Assembly: GCA_015698045.1 (NCBI GenBank)
Contig: BLAL01000297.1
Coordinates: 248,001-312,000 of the forward strand
Reading direction: 5' to 3'
DNA length: 64,000 bases
From: Rhizophagus clarus
Lineage: Eukaryota; Glomeromycota; Glomeromycetes; Glomerales; Glomeraceae
Shown: in pieces, positions 58,112 to 64,000 of the stretch
Layout of the letters: each line of letters starts with the position of its first letter
Numbering within the stretch: position 1 is the first letter of the stretch
Translations under genes and position numbers: made by a program
Notes under the pieces: generated by a model
The model's database searches: none
What the model was told of the DNA's origin: nothing
The model's input: only the letters and a program-made list of their open reading frames with translations

Positions 58112-61100
58112 TCAACGCAAATGGAACTTTCTATTTATAGGAATAACGGCTAAATATTCTTTGGCATTAGATCGATCTGATTTTTTGTATTTTACAGGTA
58201 TAAACTGACCTAAAATGTTGTGTATTGGGATTATATTGTCTCTACTGCTCAAATAGAAACTATCTTCCCATAATTCGACGTTACAAATTTCGACATCATC
58301 ATTAATACTGAAATGGAATCGGGATGTCAAATTTGCCGGTTTGTACCATTTGATGTAAGCCAATTTGTGTGTCAAATTATGGGAAGATAAATGAACGCTA
58401 TGTTCGAAAAAAAATTGGATTTGACCTGGGTAAGTATCGACGCTATTCTCATCACGATTAATAAATTTAGCTAAGACAAATGAGCTCTTAATATGTCGTG
58501 TTGCAGCAGCAGATCCAAAAATTTCTGCACTGATTTGACATCTTCCATATCGATTCGCTTTGTTGATAACGATCATCGAATTGGGTAAATTTTCCGTAAA
58601 TGGTTTTCTGAATATAGAATCTACGTATGTATCCTTATAATATTCAATAAGTAAATCGTAGATTTGTTCATCAAGACGAATATCTTCAGATCGCAGTGCT
58701 AAAAATATACCTGGAAATTCCTCGCAACCAGTAATTGGTGATTCCAATATATTTCTGGAATTCATCAAAAATTGATACATTTCATTTGTTGGAAATTCAG
58801 AAAGAGAACCGACAGAAGGTCATTTATTGAGTAATTCGATGCCGATTACTTCTGAACTTGAGCTGATAATATCGTTTATTTGTGTTTTGATCATCAATCG
58901 ACGCATTATTTCAGGTTCAATTTGGCGGTGGCTATTAGGCAACGATCCTAATAAATATTTTATTATTAATCTTTGCTTAATGGAATAATATAATTCGAAA
59001 AATCGACACAGCAAATGAATTTAAATTTGAATTACCTAATACGCCATTCATTCGTTCAAAGCTAAAGCACCAGAATGAATACAGGGGTCCGTAATCGTAA
59101 GAGCACTCACATAGATGTAATGATAGGTAGAGGTTTGGCGTTATTTTTCCTTCGCCATAATGCTCTTCGATCAATTTAATTATCTTTACTAAAAGTTCAT
59201 GGGCTTCTTTCATATCATTAATCTCCACAATTCGTCTAACCAAAATCGTACAAACTCTTACGAAATACATAAGAATTTTGCGACCTTTATTCAGAAGATG
59301 ATTCCATAACACAACAGTGGCGTATATTAGGAAAAAGTTGCGTCATTGGTCAGCGGTAAAGTTAGAAAAACCTTCACCGCAATGGATTTTACCAGGAATT
59401 CGTCCCAAATCTGATGGTAGCTTAAATTCGCTCATTTTCTTTTGAATTGATTGAAGAGCTTTTTCTGTTAATACATCTTCATCGATCTATATTTGTTTTG
59501 TTATCCATTTTGCGATTTCTAGAAAAAGGCAGTGCATCGGATCTATAACAACAAACCGAATCAGATCAAAATATGAGAGTCTTAATATTTCAGATCACCT
59601 TACGCCATTCACCTTGACGAATCTCTCTCTTTCTGCGTTAGATTTGCATCGTCGCCATTCCAAAGTCTTTTGATGATGCTCTACTGGATCTTTCATGATA
59701 CTCATATCCGCCATGCCACCAAAATTGCGATTATTGGCCCTTTTTTCGCATCGATGACATGATGCGAGGGCAGAGATATGCCCGCATAATTTTTGAACTC
59801 CAGGAATATCGCACGAAGCAATTATTAATGCAGCTCAAATATCTTTGCCATTTGGACATTCATTAGTGCGATTAAGATTCATGCCTTCCCAAAGTAACTC
59901 TAATTCCGTTATTATTGGTGAAAGATAATGATTAATTTTATGCAATTTAACCTCATCGGACCCTGGTAATATGCTGAGTATAAGCACATTTTCGGGCTTA
60001 AATCAAACATCCCAAGGTAGATTGCATATTACTGCGTATATTACACCTGTACTGTAAATCGTTCCTTCGTAAGGCTGGAACCAATCCAAATTCATCATTA
60101 ATTCTAGATGAGCATTAGCCTTGTCTGGTCAGAAAAAGTTATTTGACCCTTGCTCAGATGATTCCTTAAGATTTTTCCATATTTGGCCGTCATAAATATC
60201 TGATAGAATATTGTCAATTATTGAACGACGTGTCTAATGCCGCAGTAATTCTTCAAATCCTGGCCGCTTGAACATACTAGAAAGCTGCTGTTGTATACTT
60301 GAGATTGGATAAATTAATTCAGGAACAATTGATATACTATTATTTAAAGAAATTTTCTTTAAAGAAGTACGACATTGTTTTAATCTCTTTGTAGCCGAAT
60401 TTGGAAATTCGACATGGCTGCATTTCATAACGGAATTATTATCTTTTGATATTATCTCCTCTTTTTTGTATAATTTGTGGCATTTTTGGCAGGCTGCAAA
60501 CTGCGTAAATCGATCGAAAAGTCCTAACTTTTTTCTTAGCATGTACAATGAATTTGGGAATGATTCGTAATTGATATTTTTACATACTTTCAATATTATT
60601 TTAATAAATTGTATTAATTCTTCAATTGCGGTATTTGGTATGTTATGACTCGACCTGAACTTCATAATCCATATCAAAATCCCTTTAATTAATTCATCTG
60701 TTGGTAATTCTGAAATATCTGGTGTGTCTGAAATATCCGGTATGTCGAATATAGGATGAGAGTAATTCTCAAAATTATCTGAAAAATCGTTATCTTTATC
60801 ATTAGGAGAATCTTCTTGTGTCGAAGATTCACTAGTGTAGATATCATCCGTGTCATATTCAGCTGGCACATTATAAGAGGAATCTTCAGCGACTAGCTCA
60901 ACTTCAGTGATACAACGAAATGTGCCTGGTTTTGCCCTTTTTTTGTGTGGAAGAAATATATATTTCTGTTCCTCATATGTATCATTATCAGAATGTGTAT
61001 CAATAGACATTGTCGTATCTTGTGGTTCTGCTAACGATATTGTCGAATCAATCAGTTCTACTAACTCTTGAGACGTTGGAGTCTTATCGTGATTTAATGG

Positions 61101-61330
61101 TTCCAAAGAAGTCATTTGCTCATTCGTTTGCTCATGTTCCTCCTTCGTACGTAGATCGACCATTTTCCCATTACAATGGCTGCAAAAGCACGAAACCTTC
61201 TCTCTTGATTTTCTGATTGTAAATTCAGTAGATGTTTGTTCAGAGGTCGATGAACTAGGATTATTATATTCGTCTATGATATTAGCAGCAATGCGTTTTC
61301 TCCCCCTTTTTTCATTTTTTGATTAAAGTC
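58112..61330 (-). pseudogene. CACTA/Plavaka (Tnp2-like) transposase relic
   Basis: A nearly continuous frame of about 1,040 codons, read from about 61330 down to the TGA at 58112, with one intron at 59035-58948 (GTAATT...TTATTAG, phase 1). Landmarks: an N-terminal CFCSHCNG finger; an acidic region; CQKCHKLY; then the Tnp2-type core (ILSILPGPDEVKLHKINHYL, CGHISALASCHRCEKRA, VIDPMHCLFL, FTADQWRNF, DYGPLYSFWCFSFERMNGVL, SLPNSHRQIEPEIMRR); and a C-terminal domain (CQISAEIFGSA, YPGQIQFFFEHSV, ELWEDSFY). In-frame stops are at 60234-60236, 60129-60131, 60003-60005, 59835-59837, 59595-59597, 59487-59489 and 58820-58822, plus a frameshift at the A6 run beside the start. Most stops replace expected R or W codons. 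Confidence 0.85.
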
Positions 61331-62006
61331 AGATACGATAAAGTTGTAATATGATTTTTACGTTGAATAAAGTTATAATATACTTTGTTATATTTAATTA
61401 ATAATGATTTTTTATTAATATCAAATTTTTAGTGATGTCGAATTTTTAGTGATATTTTGGTTTTTTTATTAATATCAAATTTTTAGTGATGTCAAATTTT
61501 TAGTGATATTGTGATTATATTCCGTTTTAAAATGATATTGATGGTATAATTAACAAAATAGACAAATTCGAATACGAAAAATTAGACGTAAGAAGTTGAA
61601 TAGAAAATTAAACGAAAACTGAAATTTAAAAAATAAAATATATACCATACCACGCACTCAATGCGATTTAACTGTTCAATTAATTGAAAGTCTAGTTTGA
61701 TGCGAAAGTTTAAGTCTAATCTGATCATTAACGGCTAATGATTGAAAGTCTAATTTGATATGTTTAATATATGTTTAATTAATTAAAAGTCTAATTTGAT
61801 GCGAAAGTTTAAGTCTAATTTGATCACGCCTATTGAAAGTCTAATTTTATACAAATGTTTGTGATCGTTAATTGTTAAAAGTCTAATTTGATAGTAAAGA
61901 AATAGATATAAATAGTGGTCCAATTTCCTCGTTCCATACAAAAAAATTGCCCTTTTTTCTTTTTTAAAAAATAATAATAAAAAATAAAAATAATTTTAAA
62001 ACAATA
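61331..62006. promoter_or_regulatory. Shared upstream region of two divergent genes, with repeats
   Basis: About 680 bp between the starts of the transposase relic (-) and the coiled-coil gene (+). Two 55-bp direct copies of ttaatatcaaatttttagtg then atgtc lie at 61,410-61,525. Seven copies of aaagtctaatttgat or a close variant lie at about 61,686, 61,710, 61,744, 61,785, 61,811, 61,834 and 61,877. Repeated short motifs between divergent genes could be binding sites or subterminal repeats of the same transposon. A TATA-like atagatataaatag is at 61,901. Confidence 0.5.
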
Positions 62007-63387
62007 ATGGCTTGTAAAAAACCATCAAAACCAAATACTCCTTCACCAGATATTGCTGGTTCGTCTACACCATCGCCACATATAACATCAACTCCTCCAC
62101 GAAATATTGCTTCAACACCAACACCAACTAATACCACCGTTTCATCTACATCACGAAATATTGCCACATCACAAGCGTCAACACCAACTAATACTACACC
62201 ACGAAATACTGCCACATCACGAGCGTCAACACCAGCTAATACTACACCACAAAATATTGCCACACCACGAGCATCAACACCAACTAATACTACACCACAA
62301 AATATTGCCACACTACGAGCGTCAACACCAACTAATACTACACCACGAAATATTGCTACACCATGAATGTCAACACCAACTAATACCACCGCCTTGTCTA
62401 CACCACGAAATATTGCCACATCACGAAATATTGCTTCAACACCAACATCACTAAATACTAATACTACAGCTCCCTTTAGACTCGTTGTTTTGCAAGATAT
62501 TTTAGCCTCATTAAGTCAAACTCAAACTCAATCTTAATGAACTTCTGATATTATTAAAAGATATCCTAATATTAATGTACCGAAAAGTTACCGTTCACAT
62601 CACGAAGAAGGAGCACCAAGAAATGTTTGACCAAGTAATGAAGAAGCGGGTAAACTGAATTTTTTGTTATATTTTAATATTTATTATATTACATCTGTTC
62701 GTTACGATTCAATACATATCCTTATAATTTAAAATAGGTAATTTAGAGCTAGGAAATTTAAAAAATGAAACCCTTCGACTACAGAACAAATTGAATCAGG
62801 AAAAGGTCAAAGTATCAAAAATGAAACGAAAAATAGATAATTTGCAAGACCGTGTTCGTAGGGTCAAGGAGGAGAATTCCTTACTACGGCAGTTTAATGA
62901 AATTTTTGGTGATGAATCGAACCAATTATGTGAAGAGAATAAAACTCTCCAAGAAGAACTTCAACGGCTCAAGCAACTTCGCACACCTCGAAAGACTATC
63001 GATTCTCCACAGCAATATTCACCAAAACGCCCCAATAAAAGATTAAAATTGAGAGAGAAATCGCCTGATGAAGTTGCCGCTTCAGCTGCAAGAGTAAGAA
63101 TTTTACAAGACTATTTGCAGCTGAATTGTGTTAATGTATATATACAGCTTTTATTATTTCCTCTTATTGTTTAGGATGAAATGAAGAACCTCTTGAAAGG
63201 TCAAATACCTGAAGAATATCGGTTGGATTACGGCAAGACTTTTAGTGAACAGACAGCAAAGATATACGAAAAATTGATACCTGAATTAAAGAGGTTGATG
63301 AGTGGACATTATAATCCGTCTGTAACCCAATTGTCGAACTGGTTACGATCGATTCACAAGCATAAAAGAGATAGACAATGGAAATGA
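62007..63387 (+). pseudogene. Pro/Thr-repeat coiled-coil protein, exon 1 with nonsense codons
   Basis: Exons 62007-62649, 62738-63093 and 63175-63387; phases 1 and 0 agree. Exon 1 is low-complexity: five to six tandem 16-residue units (TPTNTTPRNIATPRAS). Exon 2 is a K/E/R-rich coiled coil of about 70 residues (MKRKIDNLQDRVRRVKEENS) followed by a basic P-rich patch. Exon 3 has a compact C-terminal domain (DYGKTFSEQTAKIYEKLIPE, SVTQLSNWLRSI). Stops in exon 1: TGA 62364-62366, TAA 62535-62537, TGA 62538-62540 and TGA 62628-62630; all else stays in frame. Head-to-head with the Tnp2-like relic, so it may be the accessory gene of the same element. Function unknown; DNA-binding partner protein is a guess. 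Confidence 0.7.
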
Positions 63388-63467
63388 CTATCAGGCCAAT
63401 TAGACAAAGTCGACTGTAGGATGCCGTGAATGCTCGATTGTCTGAAGTGACACTGGTCAAAATTGAT

Positions 63468-63840
63468 GCTATCGGGTACATATCGGGTACATATCGGGTA
63501 CCTGATATATACCCGATATGTGTGAAATATGTGTATGCTATTTAATAATACTACACATATCGGGTACCTGATATGTACCCGTCGGATGCAGAAAATCAGT
63601 GACATATAACGTACATATCGGGTACATTTCTCATACATATTGGGTAGTTAAATATCAGTTACATATCATAGATTTATTGGGTACCCGATATATTTTAAAA
63701 AAATATCGGACAGATATTATACACTTATCGGATAGTGCTAATAAGTATCCTATATATACCCGATATGTATCCTATTTGTATTTGAAATATAAGCATAATT
63801 TCATAATTTTCACACATATCAGATAGCCGAAAAGTATAGC
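63468..63840. repeat. CATATCGGGTACC repeats in both orientations
   Basis: At least ten copies of atatcgggtac or its complement gtacccgatat with variants such as tatcggatag. Pairs form hairpins (cgggtacctgatatatacccg). Typical of subterminal repeats of a DNA transposon; could be the right flank of the element carrying the two divergent genes. The last 160 bases of the window are plain AT-rich DNA. Confidence 0.65.
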
Positions 63841-64000
63841 ATTTATGGGGCATTAATAGTAGTAGATTTATAATTTAAATACAATTGTAATTTAAAAGTA
63901 ATTTAATTCATTTAATTGTAATTACTGAAAGTTTTATTTATATTTTCAATCGATAATAAAAAAAATATTATACAAAAAATATTATAAAAAAAATTCACTA

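Noticed and set aside
61964-62454. Minus-strand and second plus-strand frames of 115-151 codons in the repeat region
   Set aside because: They are shadows of the Pro/Thr tandem repeats; only the 62007 frame joins correctly to the next exons.

Overview
The window looks like nuclear DNA of an arbuscular mycorrhizal fungus (Glomeromycotina, Rhizophagus-like). This is an inference from three things. The DNA is very AT-rich. The introns are short (about 70-90 bp) with GTATGT/GTAAGT donors, TTTTTAG acceptors and, in one case, a TACTAAC branch site. The gene set is a mix of expanded kinase, Sel1, BTB-TLDc, F-box and lipase families with many decaying DNA transposons. No rRNA, tRNA, CRISPR array or operon was found.

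Layout. 0-12 kb: a minus-strand row of exon-like blocks; a TKL-type kinase gene (+) with a 4-bp frameshift and a tandemly duplicated 87-bp exon at its 3' end; a five-exon pseudokinase-Sel1 fusion (-); and a 607-residue protein made of CxxC repeats (-). 12-20 kb: small or broken genes, a BTB-TLDc remnant with its middle deleted (-), a seven-exon gene resembling the meiotic XPF/ERCC1-like protein SPO16 (+), and a five-exon multi-pass membrane protein (-). 22-31 kb: an intact BTB-BACK-TLDc gene (+), a decayed copy of its BTB part, a Tc1-like transposase with two nonsense codons, a GC-richer non-coding block, and a broken SAM-domain gene (-). 31.7-35 kb: a hAT element with terminal inverted repeats and an 8-bp target duplication, inserted in an older inverted-repeat element and inactivated by a 71-bp tandem duplication. 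36-39.3 kb: a Tse2-like exon, a MULE relic whose catalytic core is replaced by a TTAGGG-containing minisatellite, and a loose hAT-like end. 40.6-46.4 kb: a class 3 lipase (+) and an F-box protein (-), both intact. 46.5-57.2 kb: a gene-poor AT-rich stretch with MITEs, a fold-back element with a nested element and a retrotransposed tail, and two facing arrays of exon-like blocks with about 113-bp spacing. 57.2-64 kb: a CACTA/Plavaka-type transposase relic (-) head-to-head with a Pro/Thr-repeat coiled-coil gene (+). Nearly all of their nonsense codons are explained by single C-to-T or G-to-A changes.

The most interesting points are: the SPO16-like gene (meiosis machinery in a lineage long called asexual); the periodic exon-like arrays and the kinase gene with phase-symmetric duplicated exons (two cases of exon-intron units multiplying); the pseudokinase-Sel1 fusion; the CxxC repeat protein; and the nested transposon structures. 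No search or expression data were available, so family names rest on motifs read by eye.
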